64,000 nucleotides of DNA from a virus (IMGVR_UViG_3300027770_000027:1-64000), one strand, 5' to 3'; positions 31,845-39,891 are shown, counted from the first letter of the stretch. Translations and numbers: made by a program. Notes: generated from the letters alone by a model not told the origin.

Positions 31845-34547
31845 ATGAATTTTAGGGAATTTTTTACAGAGGCTGGTAAGATCTTGTCCAAACAGGGTAT
31901 AGAACTATCTAGAGTAAACAAGCAAGACTTTTTAACAGCCAAAGCAAAATTAAACCCTATTCTTCAAAGGGCTGGGTTGACTGCTGGGTGGACTGCCGGT
32001 GGTGCGGGGAGTTTTGATCCAGAACACCCATATGGTGGTGGTGGCAGAGATGACTCTGGAGATATAGACATTTTAATAGATCCTGTAGAATTAATTCAAA
32101 AATTTCCTAAAGACATTGCAGAATACGTAAAAGAATTCAACGCAAGAGCCAAAACAGAAGGTAAAAAACCTATAGGTGATGTAGCTTTGAATAATGCTTT
32201 AGCAATACCTGCCAAGAAAAGTGAACTACAAATAAGTGCTAGTAAATGGGAGCTAGCAAAATATATGTCTCAAAATGGTTACGAAACTACTCCAGGAACT
32301 TTGACGTTACAATATTCTGTAAACGGAAAAAATCATTCTGTAGATTTAATTTTAAGACCCAAAAGTGCCTGGGAGTTACACACTCACGACTTTACAAAAG
32401 ATGCTGGAATGAGAGGAAGTGATCTTTGGTTAAAGATTTATCCTCTCTTGGCTAAGTTAGCTAGTAAAACAAAACTTCCACCAGATCCAAAAACTGGAGA
32501 AGAAAAGGGCAATTTACAATTTAGTCCAGAAAGGGGAGTAGTAGATAGAAATACCAATGAAGTGATAACTTCCAATAAAAATGAGATAGCAAAACTTTTA
32601 TTAGGACCAGATGCATCTGCTGTAGATTTAGCTAGTCTTTCTGGCATTAAAAATAAATTAATGAATCAACCCGAAAAATGGAATGCAATCAAAGAATTTT
32701 ATCCAATTAAAAATGAAAGCATGGACTTAGGAGTTTTAATGGAAGGCATTGACCATCCAGAGGATAATATTATTAATAACGGATATGAAGGAGCCGAACA
32801 GGCATTTAAACAAATGTCTTCTCTGGTCAAAAATAGTAAGACAGTTACCATTAAATGGGATGGTTTTCCAGCAATTATTTTTGGGTGGAAAGAAATTCCT
32901 TCTAAAAATAATCCAAACGGTCAATTTTTGTTTGTAGACAAACACATGTTTGATAAAATGGCTAAGAGTAAACTAGAGTTTACATCTATAGAAGATTATG
33001 ACAAAGGTCGCGGAGCCAATAGACAAAGCCTATGGGAAGCCGCAGCAATGATGGTCCCTACAATGAAAAAAATTGTTCCCATGACTCAAGATCAATACTT
33101 TTTCGGAGATCTTATGTGGTCTGGAATGCCTAAGATTCAAAACGGATATTATGTATTTGAACCCAACACCGTAAAGTATCAGGTCAAAATTGACTCTGAC
33201 TTGGGAAACACTATAGGCAAGAGTGTAGGTGGTATAGCCATACACACCTTTATACCATCTATGGGCGCGGAGGATAGACCGTTGAAGGGATTGCAGGGAT
33301 TAAAACAAAACAATGGAATAACTTTCTTAGTTGGGGAAATTAAAGAAAAACCAAAAATTGCTCTGTCTACAGACCAGTTATCTCAAACTCAAGAAATTCT
33401 TAACTCAAATAAACATGTTGTCAAACAATTTGTGGGTGATCTTAAAACGTTAAAATCTGCAGTTGTTTTATCCAGCATGTCGCCGTTTATTACTTCGATG
33501 TTAAGAGACAATGATATAGCATCTGATATAGTTCCTAGATTTTTAACATTTCTTAAAACTAGATTATCTGAAGGACAGTCTATAAAATTATTAGGCATTA
33601 ATAAAGACGGATGGCTTTATAAAGAAGGTGCTCGCGGTTTAATAGGAATTTGGTCTATATGGGCGGCTTTAACTGAATTAAAACTTAACATTAAAAAGCA
33701 AATAGACCTTCAACAAACCGGTCTTCCTGTACAGGCTCGGATAGGCGAAGAAGATTCTCATGAAGGATATGTTTTTGGATCCGGAGCTAATAAATTAAAA
33801 CTTATAGATCGACTAGGATTTAGTAAAGCAAATTTTGCCAAAAATAATGTTGCTGGAGAAGATGTTTCTTCAAAATTAAATATGCCCGCAGCTTCATTTT
33901 GTTTTGGTCGAATGAATCCACCAACTGTGGGTCACAAAGCTTTGATGCAAAAAACTATCGAAAAGGGTGGTACTAATTCTTTTATATTTTTAAGTAATAC
34001 TCAAAATTCAAAAAAAGACCCACTAAATCCAGATATTAAATCTCAATTTGTAAAATTAATTTATCCAGAATTTGCTCCACATGTTGTTGATGAGAAAGTA
34101 TTAAATCCGATTTATGCTGCAAATTATCTATATGCTAAAGGTTTTAGAAATTTAATTTTTATTGCTGGCTCTGATAGATTGGGTGATAATCAAGGTAGTC
34201 TTGAAAAATTATTGACTAGTTGGAACAGTGGGGCTATTAGAACCAAAGATACTAATTTTGGCCCACAAGGAAGAGAACAAGTGGCTTTAAGATTTGTTAG
34301 CAGTGGAGACAGAGATCCAGATGCTACCGAAGGAGACGTAAGTGGTATATCTGCTTCTTTAGCGAGAAAGTTAGCAACTGAAGGCAATGAACAAGGATTT
34401 TATAAAGCCACAGGAGTTTCTTCTAATCTAGTAGTTGCTGGTAAAAATCTCTATCAAGCTGTAAGAGAAGGAATGGGACTTTCAACTGTTAAACCACCCG
34501 TATCTGAAAGTATCATTAGTTTCAAAGAATTTCTCTTTAAAACTTAA
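31845..34547 (+). CDS. triple nucleotidyltransferase fusion: pol-beta-type, ligase-type and HIGH-type domains
   Basis: 900 residues with three unrelated nucleotidyltransferase folds. (1) Residues 48-170: pol-beta type, with GG-x-GS at 52-56, GDIDILID at 72-79 (Asp73, Asp75) and a third Asp at 167 (VDLIL). (2) Residues ~335-655: covalent ligase type, with motif I KWDG at 337-340, FFGDLMW at 419-425 (motif III-like), EGYVF at 640-644 (motif IV-like) and KLKLID at 650-655 (motif V-like); this part resembles the DUF6267 proteins of T4-like phages. (3) Residues ~685-860: a HIGH cytidylyltransferase fold with GRMNPPTVGH at 688-697 and GISASLAR at 834-841. The start MNFREFFTEAGKIL resembles the packaging peptides of T4 internal proteins, and the end repeats it (SFKEFL). 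It is a single late gene. The domains are read from motifs; the joint activity (RNA or tRNA repair, nucleotide modification, or host RNA attack) is unknown. Confidence 0.8.
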   Translation: MNFREFFTEAGKILSKQGIELSRVNKQDFLTAKAKLNPILQRAGLTAGWTAGGAGSFDPEHPYGGGGRDDSGDIDILIDPVELIQKFPKDIAEYVKEFNARAKTEGKKPIGDVALNNALAIPAKKSELQISASKWELAKYMSQNGYETTPGTLTLQYSVNGKNHSVDLILRPKSAWELHTHDFTKDAGMRGSDLWLKIYPLLAKLASKTKLPPDPKTGEEKGNLQFSPERGVVDRNTNEVITSNKNEIAKLLLGPDASAVDLASLSGIKNKLMNQPEKWNAIKEFYPIKNESMDLGVLMEGIDHPEDNIINNGYEGAEQAFKQMSSLVKNSKTVTIKWDGFPAIIFGWKEIPSKNNPNGQFLFVDKHMFDKMAKSKLEFTSIEDYDKGRGANRQSLWEAAAMMVPTMKKIVPMTQDQYFFGDLMWSGMPKIQNGYYVFEPNTVKYQVKIDSDLGNTIGKSVGGIAIHTFIPSMGAEDRPLKGLQGLKQNNGITFLVGEIKEKPKIALSTDQLSQTQEILNSNKHVVKQFVGDLKTLKSAVVLSSMSPFITSMLRDNDIASDIVPRFLTFLKTRLSEGQSIKLLGINKDGWLYKEGARGLIGIWSIWAALTELKLNIKKQIDLQQTGLPVQARIGEEDSHEGYVFGSGANKLKLIDRLGFSKANFAKNNVAGEDVSSKLNMPAASFCFGRMNPPTVGHKALMQKTIEKGGTNSFIFLSNTQNSKKDPLNPDIKSQFVKLIYPEFAPHVVDEKVLNPIYAANYLYAKGFRNLIFIAGSDRLGDNQGSLEKLLTSWNSGAIRTKDTNFGPQGREQVALRFVSSGDRDPDATEGDVSGISASLARKLATEGNEQGFYKATGVSSNLVVAGKNLYQAVREGMGLSTVKPPVSESIISFKEFLFKT

Positions 34548-34888
34548 TCTACATCATAAGAATGTTTTTTGAAAAAGACCGCCCATACCAACAAAGCTGG
34601 GCGGTCTATATCTAATTCCCAAATTGGGTCCACCATAAATCCATCGGCATATGTTATAGCAGATATAACAGTACAAATTTCTGAAGCCATGTCGGCCATT
34701 TGAGAAGGAAATTTTTTAAGGTCTTTTGAAGATTTCCAATAAATTTCTATTTCTAAAAATGGTTCAGATATCAATGCAGATCCTTTATTTCTGTAATAAA
34801 TAATAGCCTTTTGAGCTTTATATTTTTCAATAAATTTATCTGTACATTTTTCTGTTATTCTAAATAGCGGGTGTTCCGTTATTTCCAT
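34544..34888 (-). CDS. hypothetical protein
   Basis: 114 residues, mixed alpha/beta (QKAIIYYRNKGSALISEPFLEIEIYW, SEICTVISAITYADG). No family recognised. It ends the minus-strand lysis region and shares its stop tetranucleotide with the convergent 900-residue gene. A terminator-like hairpin lies inside its last 25 codons. Confidence 0.65.
   Translation of the reverse strand: MEITEHPLFRITEKCTDKFIEKYKAQKAIIYYRNKGSALISEPFLEIEIYWKSSKDLKKFPSQMADMASEICTVISAITYADGFMVDPIWELDIDRPALLVWAVFFKKHSYDVD
34576..34607 (-). terminator. terminator-like hairpin inside coding sequence
   Basis: Stem of 10 bp (AGACCGCCCA / TGGGCGGTCT), 12-nt loop; on the minus strand it is followed by TTTTTC. It lies before the stop codon of the gene at 34544-34888. 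Confidence 0.55.
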
Positions 34889-34892
34889 GAAA

Positions 34893-35096
34893 TCATTTTA
34901 AACTGCTTTTCATAGATAGCAACTCTTTAATAGAATCTTCTAAGGACTGTGGAGTGGCTAACATACCCTGTTTTGGAGGTTCTACATATCCAATTTGCAT
35001 GTATTCCTCAGAGACAATATCATTCATTAGACTAAAGACATCGTGGGATAATTGTCTGATTAACGGATCTCCCTCTCTCTGGATGCCTCCCATCAT
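34893..35096 (-). CDS. small hypothetical protein of the lysis cassette
   Basis: 67 residues (MMGGIQREGDPLIRQLSHDVFSLM...). The ATG overlaps the endolysin stop (ATGA), so I prefer this start to an upstream one that would run inside the endolysin. Helical; no family recognised. Confidence 0.55.
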   Translation of the reverse strand: MMGGIQREGDPLIRQLSHDVFSLMNDIVSEEYMQIGYVEPPKQGMLATPQSLEDSIKELLSMKSSLK

Positions 35097-35704
35097 ACAC
35101 AAGATTCCATTAAAGTTGCTTCTGCATCTCTTCTTTTTAACAATCCGTCTAGACCCTGGCCTTCCCAAATTCTTTTCATAGCTCTAAATTCTGCTGCAAT
35201 TTTTTTATAATTTTTGTCTGGCACCAAAGCTCTAATATTTCGCATTTCTCTTCTTGAGTCTCCAGACATGCTAGTGCCTCTATTAAACACCAAAGAAACT
35301 ATAGTACCGTAAGCATCTTCATGCAATTCTGTTAAATCTGGAAAAGCCTTTTCTGCTGCTTTTGAAAATTTAGGCCAAGTCAAATCTTCAAAAATTTCTA
35401 CAGCATGATCCCAAGTAACAACAATACCCGCTTTTCTCAATTCTAATGTATAGTCTTTACCGCGTTGTTTTGTTTTGCCCGCTGCTCCTTGTATTAAGTG
35501 TATTTGATCTTCTGGTAAAAATTTAAATATAGATGCAATTTCTTGAGGATTATAATATGCGGTATCTATTCCGATTCCAATAGTAGGACCACTAGCTCCA
35601 CCAGGCCAAGTAAACCTTGAAAGTTTCTTTTCATAATAAGCCTTACCTCCACCAACTTCATATTCAAATAATAAATTTAAAGTATTTTTAGATGGTTTTT
35701 TCAT
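35093..35704 (-). CDS. endolysin, lysozyme-like
   Basis: 203 residues. LLFEYEVGGGKAYYEKKLSRFTWPGGASGPTIGIGID carries a Glu, then a 'G.T.G.G' element typical of phage lysozyme active sites. The C-terminal GLDGLLKRRDAEATLM is the closing motif of T4-type and pesticin-like lysozymes ('GL..RR.AEA.L'). It would cut peptidoglycan at lysis. There is no signal peptide, so release depends on a holin, and the neighbouring gene is a candidate. Confidence 0.85.
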   Translation of the reverse strand: MKKPSKNTLNLLFEYEVGGGKAYYEKKLSRFTWPGGASGPTIGIGIDTAYYNPQEIASIFKFLPEDQIHLIQGAAGKTKQRGKDYTLELRKAGIVVTWDHAVEIFEDLTWPKFSKAAEKAFPDLTELHEDAYGTIVSLVFNRGTSMSGDSRREMRNIRALVPDKNYKKIAAEFRAMKRIWEGQGLDGLLKRRDAEATLMESCV

Positions 35705-36033
35705 ACAGTATAATCATCCTCCTTCACATTGTGGGTTAATTTTTCTTCTATGATATGAGTTACTTGTTTAATCTCTTGTTTAGACTCTTGATTAATATTT
35801 TGAGAAGAAGAATTTACCGAAAATAATTTCATAGTTTCTGTTCCAGAATATCCCATAATAAAGGCGCCACTCAAAAATGTTAAAAATGTTAAATAGCTAT
35901 CTACCTTTTGTATAGTTCCAGTAGCATCTAAACCCAAAACTATAAACATACAAATTAAAAAAACAATCAACCATCGTTGACGATTTCCTTGTAAAAATCC
36001 CTCCTTTTCGTGTACGTTTCGTTTCTTATCCAT
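35701..36033 (-). CDS. candidate holin
   Basis: 110 residues. Two transmembrane segments, RWLIVFLICMFIVLGLDATG and a second at about 47-65 (YLTFLTFLSGAFIMGYSG), then a charged cytoplasmic tail. The gene overlaps the endolysin by 4 nt. Size, topology and position fit a class II holin; no direct family match is visible. Confidence 0.6.
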   Translation of the reverse strand: MDKKRNVHEKEGFLQGNRQRWLIVFLICMFIVLGLDATGTIQKVDSYLTFLTFLSGAFIMGYSGTETMKLFSVNSSSQNINQESKQEIKQVTHIIEEKLTHNVKEDDYTV

Positions 36034-36142
36034 ATCTTATAATTAGGGAGACCAGCAGTCCTAAAAGAAAATAACACTTACGAGGATGTTCTTCTTCTAT
36101 ATCTATGGTCCAATTTAAAAGGGCTATGATGAAGTCTGTCAT
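36026..36142 (-). CDS. 38-residue membrane peptide of the lysis cassette
   Basis: MTDFIIALLNWTIDIEEE, then HPRKCYFLLGLLVSLIIRYG: a short amphipathic start and one hydrophobic C-terminal segment. The stop overlaps the holin start. A small regulator or antiholin is possible. Confidence 0.55.
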   Translation of the reverse strand: MTDFIIALLNWTIDIEEEHPRKCYFLLGLLVSLIIRYG

Positions 36143-36157
36143 ATAATTTAACATAAT

Positions 36158-36730
36158 TTAAAAGGGCATTAAGCCTCGTATTTTTAAAAATACATATAAG
36201 CCAATAGCCATCATTAATAGGCCTATAATTACATTTCGCTTCAACAAAGCAAGTTGTTTGTCCTTTATCTCTAATACTAGATTATCATAATCTCTCAACA
36301 ATTGAGATTTTGCATCTCTTTGTTCTACTAGAGCTTTATAAACTTCTTCTTTTTCTTTCTGCAGATTTTCAAATTCTGTTTTTAATTGTTCTGCATTTTC
36401 CTTTATTTCTAAAAGTTTTCTATACTCATCAGACCCAACAACAACAATTTGCATGCCTTTAAGAGAAGGTGGAACTACTATAACATTTTTACCTATATCT
36501 GAAGAGGTTGCCTTAGAAACAATGGGTTTGATTAATATAGGTTCTTTAGGTGGATCTACTAAAGTCTTGGCTTGTTTGGCATATTGATCTGCCAGATCTA
36601 TTCTACCTAGATCTATAGAATCACTGGAGGCGTATACAGCCCTTGATAACGGCTCAGAATCTTTGGGAATATATCTTGTAGGTGCACAAGAAGTTAACAT
36701 ACAAACTAGCAATAAAAAAATCCTCTTCAT
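36158..36730 (-). CDS. unimolecular spanin candidate
   Basis: 190 residues. It starts MKRIFLLLVCMLTSCAP, a short lipoprotein signal with a lipobox-like LTSC. The middle is a long coiled coil (about 110-165), and the C-terminus (NVIIGLLMMAIGLYVFLKIRG) is a transmembrane segment. An outer-membrane lipid anchor joined to an inner-membrane segment in one chain is the u-spanin design, which fuses the two membranes at the last step of lysis. It lies 15 nt before the lysis genes. A late octamer is 5 nt upstream. Confidence 0.7.
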   Translation of the reverse strand: MKRIFLLLVCMLTSCAPTRYIPKDSEPLSRAVYASSDSIDLGRIDLADQYAKQAKTLVDPPKEPILIKPIVSKATSSDIGKNVIVVPPSLKGMQIVVVGSDEYRKLLEIKENAEQLKTEFENLQKEKEEVYKALVEQRDAKSQLLRDYDNLVLEIKDKQLALLKRNVIIGLLMMAIGLYVFLKIRGLMPF

Positions 36731-36735
36731 GTAAC

Positions 36736-36743
36736 TATTTACA
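36736..36743 (-). promoter_or_regulatory. late promoter TGTAAATA
   Basis: Late octamer 5 nt before the ATG at 36730; it would drive the lysis cassette. Confidence 0.65.
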
Positions 36744-36769
36744 CAAAGAGGATTATACTAACCTGATTA

Positions 36770-36800
36770 GGCATACTAACTTGAGCTATGTTAGCATGCC
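36770..36800 (-). terminator. weak hairpin after the 88-residue gene
   Basis: GGCATACTAAC / GTTAGCATGCC (10 of 11 pairs, 9-nt loop); no clear T-run, so terminator status is uncertain. Confidence 0.35.
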
Positions 36801-36808
36801 GTGTGAAG

Positions 36809-37075
36809 TTATTTAGCAGAACTAGACATCATTCGATGTACACCAGAACCTCGACCGGTATAACGACCGTAAGGATTATATTTCTTCCACTCTTTATGAG
36901 CATCTTCAGAAATAATCTGGATAGCTCCGGCGGTCTTATGGCCAAAAACCATGACACCACGAGGCTTAGACTTCTGGCCCATGCCCTGCTTAGCACACCC
37001 ACTACAAACTTTAGTCTCCGGCAAAACTTCTAGACGCTCAAATTCAATCAGATAATCACAAGATAAGCAATTCAT
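36809..37075 (-). CDS. zinc-binding protein, DksA-type knuckle
   Basis: 88 residues. Two Cys pairs, CLSC at 3-6 and CSGC at 24-27, framed by LPETKVCSGC, which resembles the zinc finger of DksA/TraR-type proteins. The C-terminal half is Gly/Arg-rich and basic (PYGRYTGRGSGVHR). It could bind RNA polymerase or nucleic acid; this is inference. Confidence 0.65.
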   Translation of the reverse strand: MNCLSCDYLIEFERLEVLPETKVCSGCAKQGMGQKSKPRGVMVFGHKTAGAIQIISEDAHKEWKKYNPYGRYTGRGSGVHRMMSSSAK

Positions 37076-37087
37076 ATTGTGATAATA

Positions 37088-37609
37088 TTATTGAGTAATT
37101 GGGGGAAGATCAAGATCTTTCCGATGAATAATATACCGTTTGCCAGTAGCTACTACTGCTTCCATTTCTTTAACAATCCGAGTAGCGTCCTCGTGTCTGC
37201 CGAGATCCCGTAATTCCTTAGCAAACTTCAAAGTTCGCTTGCGGCCAGTTAGTTTGTATTTCTTTATTCGACGATGATCTTCTCCTATCTTCCAACCATA
37301 TTTCTGAAAGATCATTTCTGGAGTATAAGGTTCTTCTTCCAAGGTCCAAACCGCGTGTCCCGGTTTGTCATTATCATCCATCATGAAATTGTTACAATAG
37401 ACCTTTTGTCCTGTAACAACATTAAACATGTTGATGCGATACCTTCCAATACCCAAGCGATTGTTGCCGGTAGTTCGAAAGATTGTCTTCTCTCTAAGAA
37501 GAATGCTTGCTTGGGTTTCATGATCGAATACGATGGCACCCGAAGGGGCTGAGATGGTCATATCCTTAAAGACCTGACCTTGGTAGTTAGTCATTGCAAT
37601 ATAAGCCAT
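37088..37609 (-). CDS. hypothetical protein
   Basis: 173 residues. Beta-rich first half (IVFDHETQASILLREKTIFRTTGNN, YRINMFNVVTGQKVYCNNF), charged second half with a basic stretch (HRRIKKYKLTGRKRTLKF). No family recognised. It precedes the zinc gene by 12 nt. Confidence 0.65.
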   Translation of the reverse strand: MAYIAMTNYQGQVFKDMTISAPSGAIVFDHETQASILLREKTIFRTTGNNRLGIGRYRINMFNVVTGQKVYCNNFMMDDNDKPGHAVWTLEEEPYTPEMIFQKYGWKIGEDHRRIKKYKLTGRKRTLKFAKELRDLGRHEDATRIVKEMEAVVATGKRYIIHRKDLDLPPITQ

Positions 37610-37633
37610 GACCTATTATCTAAAATTTTTATA

Positions 37634-39001
37634 TTATTGGCAAGCCCAATCTACAGATTCATTTGTATTCAATTGAATAGATTTGGTGGATTTGGGATAA
37701 GTCAACATCAAGTTTAATTGATCCGGTTCAAATCCTCCAGAAGCAGTTCTGACCTGTAATATAAATTGTTTGACTTTATTGTTTTTACCTTTAGTCCATA
37801 ATTCTATATCAAAGTGTTTTTTCTTCTTTGTTTTGGATTCAAAATATGGATAAGAAATATATCCACCATCACTTAGTGGTTCACCTATAAAATCTAAAAC
37901 ATCCTGTGGTGTCATTAAACTTTCAAGTTGCATACCATCTTTTTCCAGGTCTCTCAAATAGTAATAACCATATGAACAAGCGGCTTGAACCATCTCTTTT
38001 ATATATTGTGAAGAACCTGGAATGATATCTCTTTTGAACGAAGTTTGATTACCCTCAATTTTTCCCATATAAGCCGCGCCAGTTTTACTTAATCTATCCA
38101 ATGCAAATTCTACATCAAAATTTAAATTGGTTAACATGTGTCCTACAAAGCTTTTAGTTCCGTTTGGATCAAATCCAAAAGCTGGTTTTTTAGTATCTGT
38201 ATAAAAGAATAAACCAGTTGCTCCTGAGTTTAATATAGTGTATCCGTCTATATTTTTAAAAGATATATAAATTTCCTTTCCGTTGATATCTTTTCCTATC
38301 ATATCTGCTATGGCAGAACCATAATCTTCACATTTACCTGTAAAGGGTCTTCGAGTAGAACCCTTCCGAGATTCTACCGATACAATCTGTATATTGAATT
38401 TTTCTTTGAATAAATTTATTACAACATTATCAGCTGGTCTTTCACTTTCAGAAGAAGCTTTAAGAGTATCTAACATTTGTTTTTCGGCTTGATTTCCTTT
38501 ATTTCCAAAAGTTCCTTTGCCGATTACTATCTTGCACTCTGTTGAAAAATCTGGTTGATTAGTTTCTGGATTAATTTTTGCTATTAAATATGTATAAAAT
38601 TTTGAAGAAAGAGAATCAGCTGTTCTTCCAATGCCTTGAGATGTTTCGTCAGGCACATCGTTGTAAGGATTACTTCTCTTCACACAGACATATCCGGATC
38701 CTTGGATAATAGCATTCAATTCGTCCGCGGATAAATTTGTATATTTGTCTGCAGATTCTTGATCCTGAGCTGTAATTCTGATGTGAGGATGTTTTTCAGC
38801 AAATACCTTAGAAGTTTTATTTGCTATCTTTACCTTTCCCGGAAAAAAATTTCTCAAAACTACACCAGCTTCTAGTAGTCTTTTACCCAAAGGAGAGGCA
38901 GCTGCCTCTAAGATGCTGCTATAAGTTTCTGTTAAAGATTGTTTTTTTACAGTATTTGATTGTTTGGAAAGGCTACTCCAAAAATGGTGATTGAAAGGCA
39001 T
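37634..39001 (-). CDS. large hypothetical protein, candidate packaged protein
   Basis: 455 residues. The N-terminus has TYSSILEAAAS near residue 30, an I-L-E site like those in other proteins here. The middle is alpha/beta with a strand segment (GKEIYISFKNIDGYTILNSG). The C-terminal ~100 residues have many aromatic residues. Some elements recall nuclease-like folds (a Glu/Asp-x-x-Lys-like strand) but I cannot identify a family. Single late gene (octamer 6 nt upstream). Confidence 0.6.
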   Translation of the reverse strand: MPFNHHFWSSLSKQSNTVKKQSLTETYSSILEAAASPLGKRLLEAGVVLRNFFPGKVKIANKTSKVFAEKHPHIRITAQDQESADKYTNLSADELNAIIQGSGYVCVKRSNPYNDVPDETSQGIGRTADSLSSKFYTYLIAKINPETNQPDFSTECKIVIGKGTFGNKGNQAEKQMLDTLKASSESERPADNVVINLFKEKFNIQIVSVESRKGSTRRPFTGKCEDYGSAIADMIGKDINGKEIYISFKNIDGYTILNSGATGLFFYTDTKKPAFGFDPNGTKSFVGHMLTNLNFDVEFALDRLSKTGAAYMGKIEGNQTSFKRDIIPGSSQYIKEMVQAACSYGYYYLRDLEKDGMQLESLMTPQDVLDFIGEPLSDGGYISYPYFESKTKKKKHFDIELWTKGKNNKVKQFILQVRTASGGFEPDQLNLMLTYPKSTKSIQLNTNESVDWACQ

Positions 39002-39007
39002 ATGATA

Positions 39008-39015
39008 TATTTATT
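39008..39015 (-). promoter_or_regulatory. late promoter AATAAATA
   Basis: Late octamer 6 nt before the ATG at 39001, directly after the terminator of the upstream gene. Confidence 0.6.
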
Positions 39016-39017
39016 CC

Positions 39018-39052
39018 AAAAGGACTGGGAGTCAATCTCTCCCAGTCCTTTT
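39018..39052 (-). terminator. rho-independent terminator
   Basis: 14-bp stem (AAAAGGACTGGGAG / CTCCCAGTCCTTTT) with a 7-nt loop; ends the 101-residue gene. Confidence 0.8.
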
Positions 39053-39061
39053 ATCTCTGAA

Positions 39062-39367
39062 TTAAAAACTTCCAATTGTAATAGCTCCTAGTGGATCTTC
39101 TGAAAGTTTTACCAGAGCCCTGCCAAGAGCAATTGAGTTGCCCAACTTCCGATTGAAACTGTCTTGTAGAGAACAATGGGCTTCACCAATCACAGTAACC
39201 TCGTTGTTAGGTGTGGTGACATCAATTCGAGTATAACCCCCTTTAGCGGAAAGACGTTTTGATTGATCCATACGAGCCATTCTGGTTGGTGGTGTTTCAT
39301 AATGACGAGTGTGTAGTATACGAACCTTGAAGCCAGCTTTGCGAAGTTTTTGAATTGTTGGTTGCAT
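39062..39367 (-). CDS. hypothetical protein next to tmRNA
   Basis: 101 residues, basic (many Arg), mixed alpha/beta (GFKVRILHTRHYETPPTRMARM, GYTRIDVTTPNNEVTVIGEAHCS). No family recognised. The ATG at 39367 is preferred because it sits 6 nt after a TATGAT -10 box. Confidence 0.6.
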   Translation of the reverse strand: MQPTIQKLRKAGFKVRILHTRHYETPPTRMARMDQSKRLSAKGGYTRIDVTTPNNEVTVIGEAHCSLQDSFNRKLGNSIALGRALVKLSEDPLGAITIGSF

Positions 39368-39373
39368 GTATAG

Positions 39374-39402
39374 ATCATACAGCAAATGTGTTAATCAATC
39401 AA
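39374..39402 (-). promoter_or_regulatory. sigma70-like promoter TTGATT-17-TATGAT
   Basis: Host-type promoter with 17-nt spacing; the -10 box ends 6 nt before the ATG at 39367. It overlaps the gap after the tmRNA 3' end. Confidence 0.6.
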
Positions 39403-39410
39403 CTAGAAAA

Positions 39411-39835
39411 TGGTGGAGGCGAGGGGAGTTGAACCCCTGTCCTGAAAACTTAGACTTTAGCGTCTACAATCATATTTTGCTAACATTATAGGGACAAAGG
39501 GTTGTTAGCTAGTTTTTAGTCTACCTGCTGGCGCGAAGTCTACCAGCTACTCTCGGCTTGTTTTTATTGAGCTTCACGATCTTACTCAAACCTACTTAGG
39601 TTACTCCAGAAATTTTAATAGGATCCATTTCTGTTTGTTAGGCTGCGAGCTCGTACATCTCTTCTTCTGCGAGGTAATCCTCGAAGTTGTTGATGATGTG
39701 GGTTGCTTCAGCTAAGAGTGCTTCTGTATTATCAGTTGCATTTATTTGTTTGTCCAGAGATTTTAACGAGGCCAACCAGACTTCCTCGGATTGCAACTAA
39801 AGTTTTCAGCGCTCAGTCGAAACCAATGCGCCCCC
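39411..39835 (-). ncRNA. ssrA: tmRNA (ssrA), phage-encoded
   Basis: About 425 nt including CCA. The 5' end GGGGGCG pairs with the 3' CGCCTCC acceptor arm, with a G-U pair at position 3, the alanine identity element. The start continues with CATTGGTTTCGACTG, and the T-arm GGGGTTCAACTCCCC and the encoded CCA are present. The tag frame runs to a TAA at 39640-39638. It reads AEATHIINN at its start (codon at 39712), or three codons earlier from GCA at 39721, and ends MYELAA. The tail ELAA resembles the ALAA degradation signal. No protein gene lies in this stretch. Confidence 0.92.
39638..39721 (-). other. tmRNA tag-peptide reading frame
   Basis: Resume codon is either GCT at 39712 (24 residues) or GCA at 39721 (27 residues); both lead to the same stop. 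It is longer and more acidic than typical bacterial tags. Confidence 0.6.
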
Positions 39836-39891
39836 AAATGTTAAAGATCTATTTACAATTATATAACAATTATATAATTATTCAAGCAAAA

